Positions 54,032-63,658 of a DNA stretch of 64,000 nucleotides are shown piece after piece. The position numbers were made by a program, and so were the translations under genes. The DNA lies in assembly GCF_001552195.1 (NCBI RefSeq), contig NZ_BCQS01000011.1, forward strand, positions 186,001 to 250,000, read 5' to 3'. Within the stretch, counting starts at the first letter, position 1. Every line of letters begins with the position of its first letter. The DNA comes from Actinomadura latina NBRC 106108 (lineage in GTDB: Bacteria > Actinomycetota > Actinomycetes > Streptosporangiales > Streptosporangiaceae). The notes beneath the pieces are model-generated. The model saw only the letters and a program-made list of their open reading frames with translations, was not told where the DNA came from and searched no databases.

Positions 54032-55318
54032 ATGCGCCTCCGTGCCCTCTTCAGCACCGCCGTGCTCGGTGCGGCCCTCGCCGTACCCGTCACGGCACCC
54101 CCTGCCCTGGCGGCTTTGGACGGAGCCGCGCCGCCGGGCTGCGACGCCACCGACGCCGACATCTACGCGGCGCCGCCGGCGACCGTCGCGGGGAAGCCGG
54201 GCGACCTGCTCGCCTGCCGCCCGGCGAAGCTGACGAACATCCCCGGCGACGTCCCGATGAAGGCGTGGAAGGTCCGGTACGTCTCGACGGACGCCAAGGG
54301 CCGGAAGAACGTGGTCACGGGGACGGTCGCGATCCCGGACGCGGCCTGGGCGAAGACCGGCTCCCGCCCGACCGTCGCGTTCAACCCCGGGACGCTCGGC
54401 TCCGGCCCGCAGTGCGCGTTCTCCAGGCAGCTCGCCGGCCAGTACGTCGACATGTACGAGGGCGGGAACCTGCAGCTGTTCCTCAAGGCCGGGTTCGCGG
54501 TCGCCGCGACCGACGGGGCCGGGTTCCTCGACGGGCAGGTCCACACGTACATGATCGGCGCTAATGCGGGGCACGCGCTGCTCGACATCGTCCGGACGTC
54601 CCGCCAGATCCCCGGCGGGACGCTCACGGCGGACGGCAAGGTCGGGATCTCCGGCTACTCCGAGGGCGGCGCCGCCTCGCTGTGGGGCGCGCAGCTCGCC
54701 TCCTCCTACGCGCCGGAGCTGGACGTGGCCGGCGCGGCGGCGGGCGGCGTGCCCGGCGACCTGAAGCTGACGGCCAAGCAGCTGAACGGCAGCTTCTTCG
54801 CGGGCTTCCTCGCCGACGCGCTCGTCGGCCTGAACGCCGCCTACCCGGAGATGCCGTTCACCGAGCTGATGAACGACAGGGGCACGCAGGCCATCAAGGA
54901 CGTGCGGTCCAACTGCCTGTTCGGGACGCTCGCGGTGTTCCTCGGCGCCCGCGTCGAGAACTTCTCCAAGGACGGGCTCACCCTGGAGCAGCTCTACGCG
55001 CTCAAGGGCCCGGGCGGCGTCACGTGGAGCGAGATCGTCGACCGGCAGAAGCTCGGCGTCGGCGTCGGCCCCCCCGCCTCGGCCGCCAAGTACAAGATCG
55101 GCTTCCCGGTGTTCCAGTACCGCGGCTGGCTGGAGGAGATCATCCCGCACGAGACCGAGGACGGCACCCGGCAGGCGTACTGCGCGGCCGGCATCAACAC
55201 GACGTGGAAGAACACCTACCCCACCGAGCACCTGTCGACGGACTGGGGCGCCGCCGGGGACGTGACGAACTTCCTCGGCGACCGCTTCGAGGGCAAGCCC
55301 GTCCAGGGCAACTGCTGA
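54032..55318 (+). CDS. secreted lipase (LIP/secretory-lipase family)
   Basis: A 428-residue exported lipase. The signal peptide (MRLRALFSTAVLGAALAVPVTAPPALA) is cut near residue 27. The nucleophile motif is GISGYSEGGAASLWGAQLA. A region RGWLEEIIPHE stands where the family has an Asp in GxxDxxVP, so Glu may act as the acid. The His is probably in NTYPTEHLSTDWG. It releases fatty acids from extracellular lipids. The ATG follows ggagcgaga. The desaturase gene starts 19 nt later. Confidence 0.85.
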   Translation: MRLRALFSTAVLGAALAVPVTAPPALAALDGAAPPGCDATDADIYAAPPATVAGKPGDLLACRPAKLTNIPGDVPMKAWKVRYVSTDAKGRKNVVTGTVAIPDAAWAKTGSRPTVAFNPGTLGSGPQCAFSRQLAGQYVDMYEGGNLQLFLKAGFAVAATDGAGFLDGQVHTYMIGANAGHALLDIVRTSRQIPGGTLTADGKVGISGYSEGGAASLWGAQLASSYAPELDVAGAAAGGVPGDLKLTAKQLNGSFFAGFLADALVGLNAAYPEMPFTELMNDRGTQAIKDVRSNCLFGTLAVFLGARVENFSKDGLTLEQLYALKGPGGVTWSEIVDRQKLGVGVGPPASAAKYKIGFPVFQYRGWLEEIIPHETEDGTRQAYCAAGINTTWKNTYPTEHLSTDWGAAGDVTNFLGDRFEGKPVQGNC

Positions 55319-55336
55319 GTTAAGGAGACCTAGGAC

Positions 55337-56299
55337 ATGACAGCGGGTGTCGCCGACGTCGGCGAACGAACACCGCAGCCGGACATCTCCGGAACCGTCC
55401 CGCTGCCCGAGCGCATCGCGGTCGTAGTGTTCGTGGTCGCGCCGATCCTCGGACTGCTGGCGGCCGTCCCCTTCCTGTGGGGCTGGGGGATCGGCTGGAC
55501 GGACGTGGCCATCTTCGCCTTCCTCTATCCGCTCAACGCCATCGGCATCACGGTCGGCTACCACCGGCACTTCACGCACGGCGGCTTCAAGGCCAAGCGG
55601 TGGCTGCGGATCGCGCTCGCCATCCTCGGCGGGCAGGCGATGCAGGGGTCGGTGGTCCGGTGGGTCGCCGACCACCGCCGCCACCACAAGTACTCCGACC
55701 AGGAGGGCGACCCCCACTCGCCGTGGGCCTACGGGCCGGGCGTGTGGGGGCTCACCAAGGGCCTGTACCACGCGCACGTGGGCTGGCTGTTCAGCAAGGA
55801 CCGCACGTCCCGCAGCAAGTACGCGCCGGACCTGCTCAAGGACAGGGACATCCGGTTCCTGTCCCTCGACCCGGTGTACGCGGTGATCGTGCTCTCGACG
55901 TTCCTCGTCCCGATGGGGCTGGGCGCGCTGCTCACGTTCTCCTGGCACGGCGCCCTCACCGCGCTGTTCTGGGGCGGCCTGATGCGCGTCTTCGCCGGCG
56001 AGCACGTCACGTTCTCGATCAACTCGATCTGCCACGTGTTCGGCAAGGAGGACTTCAAGACCCGCGACAAGGCCCGCAACGTGTGGTGGCTGGCCATCCC
56101 GTCGTTCGGGGAGTCCTGGCACAACCTGCACCACGCCGACCCGACCTGCGCGCGGCACGGCGTCCTCAAGGGCCAGATCGACATCAGCGCCCGCGTCATC
56201 TGGATCTTCGAGAAGCTCGGCTGGGTCTGGGACGTCCGCTGGCCCGACCACGAGCGCCTCGCCTCCAGGCGCGTCACCTCTCCCGGAGAAGCAGCATGA
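55337..56299 (+). CDS. acyl-CoA (delta-9 type) desaturase
   Basis: A 320-residue integral membrane diiron desaturase. The three His boxes are HRHFTH (76-81), HRRHH (113-117) and HNLHH (262-266). Four membrane spans flank them. It puts a cis double bond into saturated acyl-CoA or acyl-lipid. The family is used for membrane fluidity. It starts 19 nt after the lipase and ends overlapping the FAAL start (ATGA). Confidence 0.92.
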   Translation: MTAGVADVGERTPQPDISGTVPLPERIAVVVFVVAPILGLLAAVPFLWGWGIGWTDVAIFAFLYPLNAIGITVGYHRHFTHGGFKAKRWLRIALAILGGQAMQGSVVRWVADHRRHHKYSDQEGDPHSPWAYGPGVWGLTKGLYHAHVGWLFSKDRTSRSKYAPDLLKDRDIRFLSLDPVYAVIVLSTFLVPMGLGALLTFSWHGALTALFWGGLMRVFAGEHVTFSINSICHVFGKEDFKTRDKARNVWWLAIPSFGESWHNLHHADPTCARHGVLKGQIDISARVIWIFEKLGWVWDVRWPDHERLASRRVTSPGEAA

Positions 56300-58065
56300 A
56301 GGACCTCCCCGCACTCGACCGGACCCCGCTGATCGAGCGGCTCGCCCGGTTCGCCAAGGACTTCCCCGGCGACCGCGCGTACACGTTCATGGACTACATG
56401 ACGGACCCCGGCGGCGTCGCCACGCACGTCACCTGGGGCGAGCTGGACCGGCGCGCCCGTTCCATCGCCGCCGCGATCCGCCGCGCGACCGAGCCCGGGC
56501 AGCGGGTCGCGCTGCTCGGCCCGCAGGACCTGCACTACGTCACCGGGTTCCTCGGCGCGATGTACGCCCGCGTCATCGGCGTCCCGCTGTTCTCGCCGGA
56601 CCTGCCCGGCCACGGCGACCGGCTGCTCGCCGTCTACCAGGACGCCGCGCCCGGCGTCGTCATCACCACGCGCGCGTCGCTGCCCGCCGTCGAGTCGTTC
56701 CTGAGCGGCGAGTTCGTGCGCCCGCCGGCGGAGGTCATCGTCGCGGACGAGGTGGACCCGGCGCTCGACTGGGCGCCCGAGCCGATCGACCCCGACGACA
56801 TCGCCTACCTGCAGTACACGTCCGGCTCGACCCGCACCCCGGCCGGCGTGATCATCACGCACGGCAACTTCGCGACGAACGCCGAGCAGCTGTGGCGGAC
56901 GTTCGACGGCATCCCGCGCGAGTCGTCCGGGGTGAACTGGCTGCCGGTGTTCCACGACATGGGCCTCGTCACGACGGTCGCGCTGCCGCTCGTCTACGGC
57001 AACCCGGGCGTGATCATGGACCCGGTGGCGTTCATCATGCGCCCCGTCCGCTGGCTGGAGCTGCTGAGCGAGCAGAAGCACGCGTTCACCGGCGGCCCCA
57101 ACTTCGCCTACGAGTACCTCACCGCCCAGGTCACCGAGGAGGAGAAGGCGAAGCTCGACCTGAGCGGCGTGCAGGTGTTCATGAACGGCGCGGAGCCGAT
57201 CCGGGAGAGCACGCTCACCGGCTTCTACGAGGCGTTCAAGGACTGCGGGCTGCGGCCCGAGGCGCAGGTGTGCGCCTACGGCCTGGCCGAGGCGACCGTC
57301 TACGTGTCGGCCTCGTCCCGGTTCCGGACGCCGACCCGCGTCGCGTTCGACCACGAGCGGCTCAGGCGGGGCACCGCCGAGCCGTGCGACGCGGCCGAGC
57401 CCGGCGCGATCCAGCTGATCGCGTGCGGGACGTCCTACGGCCAGCACGTCGTCGTCGCCGACCCCGAGACCGGGGTCCGGCTCCCGGACGGGAAGGTCGG
57501 CGAGATCTGGGTGCACGGCCCGAACGTCGCCGCCGGCTACTGGGGGCGCCCGGAGGCGACCAAGGAGACCTTCGAGGCGGAGCTGTCCGGCACGATCGGC
57601 GACCTGCCGCGCGGGCCGTGGCTGCGCACCGGGGACCTCGGCGTCCTGCACGGCGGCGAGCTGTTCGTCACCGGCCGGATCAAGGACCTGGTCATCGTGG
57701 ACGGCCGCAACCACTACCCGCAGGACATCGAGTTCACCGTGTCCGGCGCGCACAAGGGGATCCGCCGCGAGTACGCGTGCGCCGTGTCGGTCGACACGGG
57801 CGACGCGGGCGACACGGAGGGCCTCGTCGTGATCGCCGAGCGGAACCGGCGGGTGCCGATCGCGCTCCTCGACCTCGACGAGGTGGCGCAGGCGGTGCGG
57901 ACGGCCGTGAAGCAGGCGCACGACCTCCGCGTCCACGAGTTCGTGCTGATCGAGCCGGGCGGCCTGCTCCGCACCAGCAGCGGGAAGATCGCCCGGTCCG
58001 CCTGCCGGCAGGCCCACCTCGACGGGACGCTGCCGGTCACGGAGGTCACCGCCAGGAGCGAGTGA
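56296..58065 (+). CDS. fatty-acyl-AMP ligase (FAAL-type)
   Basis: A 589-residue AMP-forming enzyme. The phosphate loop YLQYTSGSTRTPAG (172-184) and WLPVFHDMGL, AYGLAEAT, LRTGDLGVLHGGELFVTGRIKDLVIVDGRNHYPQDIE are hallmarks of the FAAL branch (FadD32-like) rather than of FACL enzymes. It would activate a fatty acid as acyl-adenylate for an acyl carrier protein. The C-terminal Lys lies in SSGKIARS. No ACP, PKS or NRPS gene is adjacent. Translationally coupled to the desaturase. Confidence 0.87.
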   Translation: MKDLPALDRTPLIERLARFAKDFPGDRAYTFMDYMTDPGGVATHVTWGELDRRARSIAAAIRRATEPGQRVALLGPQDLHYVTGFLGAMYARVIGVPLFSPDLPGHGDRLLAVYQDAAPGVVITTRASLPAVESFLSGEFVRPPAEVIVADEVDPALDWAPEPIDPDDIAYLQYTSGSTRTPAGVIITHGNFATNAEQLWRTFDGIPRESSGVNWLPVFHDMGLVTTVALPLVYGNPGVIMDPVAFIMRPVRWLELLSEQKHAFTGGPNFAYEYLTAQVTEEEKAKLDLSGVQVFMNGAEPIRESTLTGFYEAFKDCGLRPEAQVCAYGLAEATVYVSASSRFRTPTRVAFDHERLRRGTAEPCDAAEPGAIQLIACGTSYGQHVVVADPETGVRLPDGKVGEIWVHGPNVAAGYWGRPEATKETFEAELSGTIGDLPRGPWLRTGDLGVLHGGELFVTGRIKDLVIVDGRNHYPQDIEFTVSGAHKGIRREYACAVSVDTGDAGDTEGLVVIAERNRRVPIALLDLDEVAQAVRTAVKQAHDLRVHEFVLIEPGGLLRTSSGKIARSACRQAHLDGTLPVTEVTARSE

Positions 58066-58068
58066 CGC

Positions 58069-59310
58069 TCACACCTGCTCCCCGTCGGCGTTGTCCCGCA
58101 GCCAGACGGGGAGCAGCAGCATGAGCTCCAGCCGGATCGCGGGGTCCTCGATGTCGTAGTCGAACAGCTCGTGCAGTTGCGCGAGCCGGTACCGGACGGT
58201 CTGCGGGTGGACGCACAGCGCCTCGGCCGCGTCCGTCGCGTTGAAGCCGTGCTTGAGGCACTCCAGCAGCGTGGCCGCGAGCCGGGACCCGCGGTGCGCG
58301 CCGAGCGCGGTGAGCGGCGCCAGCCGCCGCCGCGCCGCCGCCTCGGCCAGCGTCCACCCCTCCTGCAGCAGCAGCTCCGGCAGGTGCCGGTCGGCGTGCA
58401 CGAGGCCGGGCCCGGTCCGGCCGAGCCGCCCGGCCGCCAGCAGGTCGAGCGTCCGGTGCGCCCAGTGCAGCGACACGCCGGCCTGCTCCGCCGGCACCGA
58501 CGGGCCGACCGCGCCGGTCCAGCCGGCGAGGGGCCCGAGGAGGCGGCCGTGCCCGCCGGGACGGTCCGGGTCGGGCATCACCAGGCACGGGCGGCCCCGG
58601 TCGAGCCCGCTGAGCAGGAACGGCGGCAGCCCCGCCGGCCCCTCGCCGCCGCTGCCGCGACGCGGGCTGAGGACGATCACCGCGAGCCGATCGGGCAGCG
58701 TCCAGCCGGCCAGGTTCGCCTGCTCGGCGACGACCTCCTTCGGCGCCGCCGGATCCGACAGCAGCAGGCTGAGCAGCCGGCTGCGCCGCTGCTCCCGCTC
58801 GCCCGCCGCCTTCTCCCGCGCCCGCGCGTAGCCCTGGGCGGCGGCGGACGCCAGCAGGTCCAGGTAGGCGAAGTTCACCTCGGTCAGCGCGATCGCCAGC
58901 TCGCGCGGCTTCTGCAGCCGGTCGGCCTCCCGCGACAGGTACCGCCACGCCGTCCGGGACGCGACCCGCAGCGCGTTCTGGAGGTGCTCCAGGGAGCGCC
59001 CCTCCATCGCCTCGCCGTACCCGATGTCGAAGAAGACCTGGTGGACCTCCTTCCAGGACGCGTCCGGGTCGGCGATCATCTGGACGAAGTGGCCCATGCC
59101 GCGCGTCACCGCGCCGCGCATGACCTCGACGTAGACCGGGTCGTCGGGCCGGGCGTACTCGGGGACGTGCCGCAGCACCCCCTCCACCATGGTGTCGGCC
59201 AGGGCCGTGAGGTGCGGGCGGATCCACTGCGCCTCTTCGCGCGGCACGTCACGCCAGGGTTCACCAGACAGATCATCGGTCTCGGCGGATCTCTCGTACA
59301 GCTCCGTCAA
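58069..59310 (-). CDS. PucR/CdaR-type HTH regulator, TTG start
   Basis: A 413-residue regulator. The last 60 residues are the PucR-type HTH (NATDAAEALCVHPQTVRYRLAQLHELF). The N-terminal part (about 30-190) is a long helical domain ALADTMVEGVLRHVPEY... typical of the RsbT co-antagonist-like CdaR group. It is convergent with the FAAL gene (3-nt gap) and is transcribed away from the sel operon. TTG follows ggagg by seven bases. It may control the lipase-desaturase-FAAL series or the sel genes. Confidence 0.82.
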   Translation of the reverse strand: MTELYERSAETDDLSGEPWRDVPREEAQWIRPHLTALADTMVEGVLRHVPEYARPDDPVYVEVMRGAVTRGMGHFVQMIADPDASWKEVHQVFFDIGYGEAMEGRSLEHLQNALRVASRTAWRYLSREADRLQKPRELAIALTEVNFAYLDLLASAAAQGYARAREKAAGEREQRRSRLLSLLLSDPAAPKEVVAEQANLAGWTLPDRLAVIVLSPRRGSGGEGPAGLPPFLLSGLDRGRPCLVMPDPDRPGGHGRLLGPLAGWTGAVGPSVPAEQAGVSLHWAHRTLDLLAAGRLGRTGPGLVHADRHLPELLLQEGWTLAEAAARRRLAPLTALGAHRGSRLAATLLECLKHGFNATDAAEALCVHPQTVRYRLAQLHELFDYDIEDPAIRLELMLLLPVWLRDNADGEQV

Positions 59311-59388
59311 AGTGTCACCTCCGTCAGCGAGCCCCCGGGCCCGGGCCGCCAGGCTAAGTAACCGGGGTCACACGCGACACTCACATCG

Positions 59389-59416
59389 GTGACAACACCA
59401 CCGCCTTCCTTGTCAC
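59389..59416. promoter_or_regulatory. GTGACAA-N14-TTGTCAC inverted repeat
   Basis: A perfect 7-bp dyad with a 14-bp spacer in the 239-bp gap between the PucR-type regulator and selA. A nearby GGTCAC/GACACT cluster adds to it. It suits a dimeric regulator and could be the autoregulatory site of the PucR-type protein. Confidence 0.35.
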
Positions 59417-59549
59417 ACGCAGCGAATCTTCCCCGCAGAATCAGACAAATCGCCCTGCCGTTTATCCCTGGGCGACGGTGAGCAGCCTAAACGCGGTCCT
59501 CGTTTCGGTGCGATGCTGGTGGGTAGCGCTGGTTGTCGGAGGTCGCCTG

Positions 59550-60878
59550 ATGGAACTTGACTCCCTCCCTTCCCTGCCTGCCGCGGAGGGGGACGGGCGG
59601 CGGCGGATCGCCCGCACGGACGTGCTGCTCGCCGACCCGAGGCTCGCCGAGGCGATCGGGCGGCTCGGGCGCGGGGTGGTGAAGGCGGCGGTCGTGGCGG
59701 CGCAGCGGAGAGCGCGGGCGGGGGAGATAGCGCCGGACGCGGTGGCGGACGTCGCGGCCGGCTCGCTTCCGGCGACCGCTTCGGGACTGCGGCCCGTGAT
59801 CAATGCGACCGGTGTGCTGCTGCACACGAACCTCGGGCGGGCGCCGCTGTCGGACGCGGCGCGGGAGGCCGTCGCCGTGGCCTCCGGCGCGACCGACGTG
59901 GAACTGGACCTGGAGACCGGGCGGCGGGCCAAGCGAGGGCGCTCCGTGCTCGCGGCCCTGGTGGAGCGGGTGCCGCAGGCGGAGGCGGCGCACGTCGTCA
60001 ACAACGGCGCGGCGGCGCTCGTGCTGGCCGCGACCACGCTCGCGCCCGGCCGGGAGATCGTCATCAGCCGCGGCGAGATGGTGGAGATCGGGGACGGGTT
60101 CCGGATCCCCGAACTGCTCGCGGCGACGGGCGCGCGGCTCCGGGAGGTCGGGACGACCAACCGGACCACGCCGGACGACTACGCCGCCGCGGTCGGTGAG
60201 GAGACCGGGTTCATCCTCAAAGTGCATCCCTCGAACTTCCGGATCGAAGGGTTCACGCGGGGCGCGGACGTGGCGGAACTGGCCGGGCTGGGGGTGCCGG
60301 TCGTCGCCGACATCGGGTCCGGGCTGCTCGCGCCCGAACCGCTCCTGCCGGACGAGCCCGACGCCGCCTCCATGCTCAAGGCGGGCGCGCATCTCGTCAC
60401 GGCCAGCGGCGACAAGCTCCTCGGCGGGCCGCAGTGCGGGCTCGTCCTCGGACGGGAGGATCTGGTGCGGCGGCTGGCGCGGCACCCGCTCGCGCGGGCG
60501 CTGCGGGTCGACAAGCTGACCTTGGCCGCGCTGGAGGCGACCGTCCGGGGGCCGCGCACCCCGACGGAGGAAGCCCTGCGCGCCGACGTGGCGGTCCTCC
60601 GCGAACGGGCCGGACTCATCGCCGCGCGGCTGCGGGACGCGGGAATCGACGCCGTCGCCGTGGACGGCGAGGCGGCGGTCGGGGGCGGCGGCGCGCCCGG
60701 CGTCGTCCTGCCGAGCGCGGCCGTGTCGGTGCCCGGGCCGTACGCGGCCCGGCTGCGGCGGGGCGCCCCGGCCGTGATGGGACGGGTTGAGGACGGGCGG
60801 TGCCTGCTCGACCTGCGGTCCGTGCCGCCCGGCCGGGACGGCGACCTGGCCGGGGCGGTCCGGGCGGCGGCGCGATGA
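59550..60878 (+). CDS. selA: L-seryl-tRNA(Sec) selenium transferase
   Basis: A 442-residue PLP enzyme that turns Ser-tRNA(Sec) into Sec-tRNA(Sec) with selenophosphate. PLP Lys289 sits in TASGDKLLGGPQCG. Family blocks are INATGVLLHTNLGRAPL, VNNGAAALVLA and RGEMVEIGDGFRIPELL. ATG 59550 has ggagg seven bases upstream. It opens an operon: its stop overlaps the selB start (ATGATG) and selD follows with a 4-nt overlap. Confidence 0.95.
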   Translation: MELDSLPSLPAAEGDGRRRIARTDVLLADPRLAEAIGRLGRGVVKAAVVAAQRRARAGEIAPDAVADVAAGSLPATASGLRPVINATGVLLHTNLGRAPLSDAAREAVAVASGATDVELDLETGRRAKRGRSVLAALVERVPQAEAAHVVNNGAAALVLAATTLAPGREIVISRGEMVEIGDGFRIPELLAATGARLREVGTTNRTTPDDYAAAVGEETGFILKVHPSNFRIEGFTRGADVAELAGLGVPVVADIGSGLLAPEPLLPDEPDAASMLKAGAHLVTASGDKLLGGPQCGLVLGREDLVRRLARHPLARALRVDKLTLAALEATVRGPRTPTEEALRADVAVLRERAGLIAARLRDAGIDAVAVDGEAAVGGGGAPGVVLPSAAVSVPGPYAARLRRGAPAVMGRVEDGRCLLDLRSVPPGRDGDLAGAVRAAAR

Positions 60879-62641
60879 TGCACGTCGTCGCGACGGCCGG
60901 GCACGTGGACCACGGCAAGTCCACCCTCGTCCGCGCCCTCACCGGAATGGAGCCCGACCGGCTGGAGGAGGAGCGGCGGCGCGGCCTGACGATCGAGCTG
61001 GGCTTCGCCTGGACGACCCTGCCCGGCGGCGGCCGCCTCGCCTTCGTGGACGTCCCCGGGCACGAGCGGCTCGTCAGCACGATGCTCGCCGGCGTCGGGC
61101 CCGTCCCGGCGGTCATGTTCGTCGTGGCCGCCGACCAGGGCTGGCAGCGGCAGTCGGAGGAGCACCTCGCGGTGCTGGACGCGCTCGGCGTCCGGCACGG
61201 CCTCCTCGCCGTGACCCGCTGCGACCTCGCCGACCCCGACCTGGCGGATCTCGCGCGGGAGGAGGCGCTCGCCCACATCGCGGCCACCTCGTTCGGCGAG
61301 GTCGAGCCGGTCATGGTCAGCGGCACGACCGGTGCGGGGCTCGGCGAGCTGCGCGCCGCACTGGAGCGGCTGACCGCGTCCCTGCCCGGCCCCGACGCGG
61401 ACGCCGACGTGCGGCTGTGGATCGACCGGATCTTCACCGTCCGGGGAAGGGGCACCGTCGTGACCGGGACGCTCGGCGCCGGGACGATCGGCGTCGGCGA
61501 CCGCCTCGCCATCGGCGGCGACCTCGTGCGCGTGCGCGGCCTGCAGAGCCTCAAGGAGGACCGCGAGCGGGTTCGCGCCGTCGCCCGCGTCGCCGTCAAC
61601 CTGCACGGAGGCGCGGGCGGGCTGAGACGGGGCGACGCCCTGCTCACCCCCGGCCGCTGGCTCACCGCGGACGTCGTCGACGTGCGGCTGCGCGGCGAAC
61701 CGGCCCACGACCTGTCGCGCGAGCTGACCCTGCACGTCGGGTCGGCGGCGGTCCCCGTCCATGTGCGCCCGCTCGGCGACGACACCGCGCGGCTGGCGCT
61801 GCGCCGGCCGCTGCCGCTGCGCGTCGGCGACGTCGCGCTGCTGCGCGACCCCGGCGCCCACCGCGTCCCGGCCGGGGTCACGGTGCTGGACGTCCGCCCC
61901 GAGCCGTTCAGGCGGCGCGGCGCGGCGGCGGCGCGGGCCCGCGCACTCGCCTCGATCAGCGGGCGCCCCGACGGCGCCGGCGAGCTCCGCCGCCGCGGGC
62001 TGATCACGCGGACGGAGCTGGCCGCGATGGGCGTGCCCGCCCCGTCCGAGCCGGTGGCGGGGGACTGGCTGGCCGACCCCGGCCACTGGGAGGACCTCCG
62101 CGCCCGCCTCGTCGCGGCCGTCGAGGAGCACGCCGCCGCCCATCCGACCGACCCCGGCCTGCCCGCCGACGCCGCCCGCCGCGCCCTCGGCCTGCCCGAC
62201 CGCGCCCTCGTCGAGGCCCTCGCCGCCGGCCTGCACCAGCGCGACGGCCGCGTCTACGGGCGGGCGACCGCGCCCGAGCTGCCGCCGCCCGTCCGGCAGG
62301 CCGTCGACGCGGTGCGCAGCGACCTGGCCGCCGCGCCGTTCCAGGCGCCGGACGCGGGACGGCTCGCCGCGCTCGGGCTGACCCCGAAGATGGTCGCCGC
62401 CGCCGCGGCGGCCGGCGCGCTGCTGAAGGTCGGCGACGGCATCGTGCTGCTGCCCGGCGACGACACGCGCGCCGCCGCACTCCTCGCGGGCCTCGGCGGC
62501 CCGTTCACGCTGAGCGAGGCGCGCCGCGCGCTCGGCACCACCCGCCGCGTCGCCGTCCCGCTCCTGGAGCACCTGGACGAGCGGGGCTACACGGTCAGGG
62601 TGGACGACCTCCGGCGGCGCTGCACCGAGGAGGCCGGATGA
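60875..62641 (+). CDS. selB: selenocysteine-specific elongation factor
   Basis: A 588-residue SelB. The GTPase has GHVDHGKST (9-17), DVPGH (59-63) and TRCD (114-117). Domains II-III follow to about residue 360, then the C-terminal winged helices that bind the SECIS RNA (GPFTLSEARRALGTTRRVAVPLLEHLDERGYTVR). It delivers Sec-tRNA to UGA. ATG 60875 overlaps the selA stop; the ATG at 60878 is an alternative. Length is typical. Confidence 0.95.
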   Translation: MMHVVATAGHVDHGKSTLVRALTGMEPDRLEEERRRGLTIELGFAWTTLPGGGRLAFVDVPGHERLVSTMLAGVGPVPAVMFVVAADQGWQRQSEEHLAVLDALGVRHGLLAVTRCDLADPDLADLAREEALAHIAATSFGEVEPVMVSGTTGAGLGELRAALERLTASLPGPDADADVRLWIDRIFTVRGRGTVVTGTLGAGTIGVGDRLAIGGDLVRVRGLQSLKEDRERVRAVARVAVNLHGGAGGLRRGDALLTPGRWLTADVVDVRLRGEPAHDLSRELTLHVGSAAVPVHVRPLGDDTARLALRRPLPLRVGDVALLRDPGAHRVPAGVTVLDVRPEPFRRRGAAAARARALASISGRPDGAGELRRRGLITRTELAAMGVPAPSEPVAGDWLADPGHWEDLRARLVAAVEEHAAAHPTDPGLPADAARRALGLPDRALVEALAAGLHQRDGRVYGRATAPELPPPVRQAVDAVRSDLAAAPFQAPDAGRLAALGLTPKMVAAAAAAGALLKVGDGIVLLPGDDTRAAALLAGLGGPFTLSEARRALGTTRRVAVPLLEHLDERGYTVRVDDLRRRCTEEAG

Positions 62642-63636
62642 AGAAGAGGCTGACGCAGTACGCGCACGGCGGGGGCTGCGCCTGCAAGATCCCGCCAGGC
62701 GAGCTGGAGGACGTCGTCGCCGGCCTGAACACCGCCCCGGCGGCGCCCAACACCGAACTGATCGTCGGCCTCGACACCGGCGACGACGCGGCCGTCGTCC
62801 GCCTGCCGGGCTCCCGGGGCGGGCTCGCCGCCGTCGCCACCGCCGACTTCTTCACCCCGGTCGTCGACGACCCCTACGACTGGGGACGGATCGCCGCCGC
62901 GAACGCGCTGTCGGACGTCTACGCCGTCGGCGGCCGCCCCCTCGTCGCGGTCAACCTGCTCGCGTGGCCGCGCGACGTGCTGCCGTTCGAGCTGGCGCGC
63001 GAGGTGCTGCGCGGCGGCCTGGACGTCGCCGGCGAGGCGGGCTGCCATGTCGGCGGCGGCCACAGCGTGGACGACCCCGAACCCAAGTACGGCATGGCCG
63101 TCACCGGCGTCGCCGACCCGGCCGCCCTGCTCCGCAACGACACCGGCAAGCCGGGCGTGCCGCTCACCCTGACCAAGCCGCTCGGCCTCGGGGTCCTGAA
63201 CAACCGGCACAAGGCGACCGGCGAGGTCTTCCCGCACGCGGTCGCCGCCATGGTGGCGCTGAACCGCGACGCCTCCGCCGCCGCGCTGGAGGCCGGCGCC
63301 GTCTGCGCCACGGACGTGACCGGCTTCGGGCTCCTCGGGCACCTCTACAAGATGGCCCGCGCGTCCGGAGTGACCGCCGTCGTCGACGCCGCCGCCGTCC
63401 CCTACCTGGACGGCGCCCGCGAGTCGCTGCGCGCCGGATACGTCAGCGGCGGCACCCGCCGCAACCTCGACTGGGTCGCGCCGCACACCGACTTCGGCGG
63501 CACGCCCGAGGAGGACCGGCTGCTGCTCGCCGACGCGCAGACGTCCGGCGGCCTCCTCGTCGCGGGCGAGATCCCCGGCGAGCCGGTCATCGGCGAGCTC
63601 GTCCCCGCCGGGGAGCGCCCCCTCGTCATCCGCTAG
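62638..63636 (+). CDS. selD: selenide, water dikinase (selenophosphate synthetase)
   Basis: A 332-residue SelD that makes selenophosphate from selenide and ATP. The N-terminal loop is HGGGCACKIPP, with catalytic Cys14, Cys16 and Lys17; E. coli has GCGCK. The catalytic residue is coded TGC, so it is Cys and not Sec. Other blocks are GDDAAVV, NALSDVYAVGG and GGHSVDDPEPKYGMAVTG. It overlaps the selB stop by four bases and completes the selA-selB-selD operon. Confidence 0.95.
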   Translation: MKKRLTQYAHGGGCACKIPPGELEDVVAGLNTAPAAPNTELIVGLDTGDDAAVVRLPGSRGGLAAVATADFFTPVVDDPYDWGRIAAANALSDVYAVGGRPLVAVNLLAWPRDVLPFELAREVLRGGLDVAGEAGCHVGGGHSVDDPEPKYGMAVTGVADPAALLRNDTGKPGVPLTLTKPLGLGVLNNRHKATGEVFPHAVAAMVALNRDASAAALEAGAVCATDVTGFGLLGHLYKMARASGVTAVVDAAAVPYLDGARESLRAGYVSGGTRRNLDWVAPHTDFGGTPEEDRLLLADAQTSGGLLVAGEIPGEPVIGELVPAGERPLVIR

Positions 63637-63658
63637 ACCCCTGCTCCCGCTGCTCCCC

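Noticed and set aside
54032..58065. Polyketide or lipopeptide gene cluster around the FAAL
   Set aside because: No PKS, NRPS, ACP or thioesterase is near. The flanking genes are regulators and sel genes.
59311..59549. tRNA(Sec) gene upstream of selA
   Set aside because: No long acceptor arm, no TCA anticodon loop and no T-loop sequence could be found in this gap or after selD.
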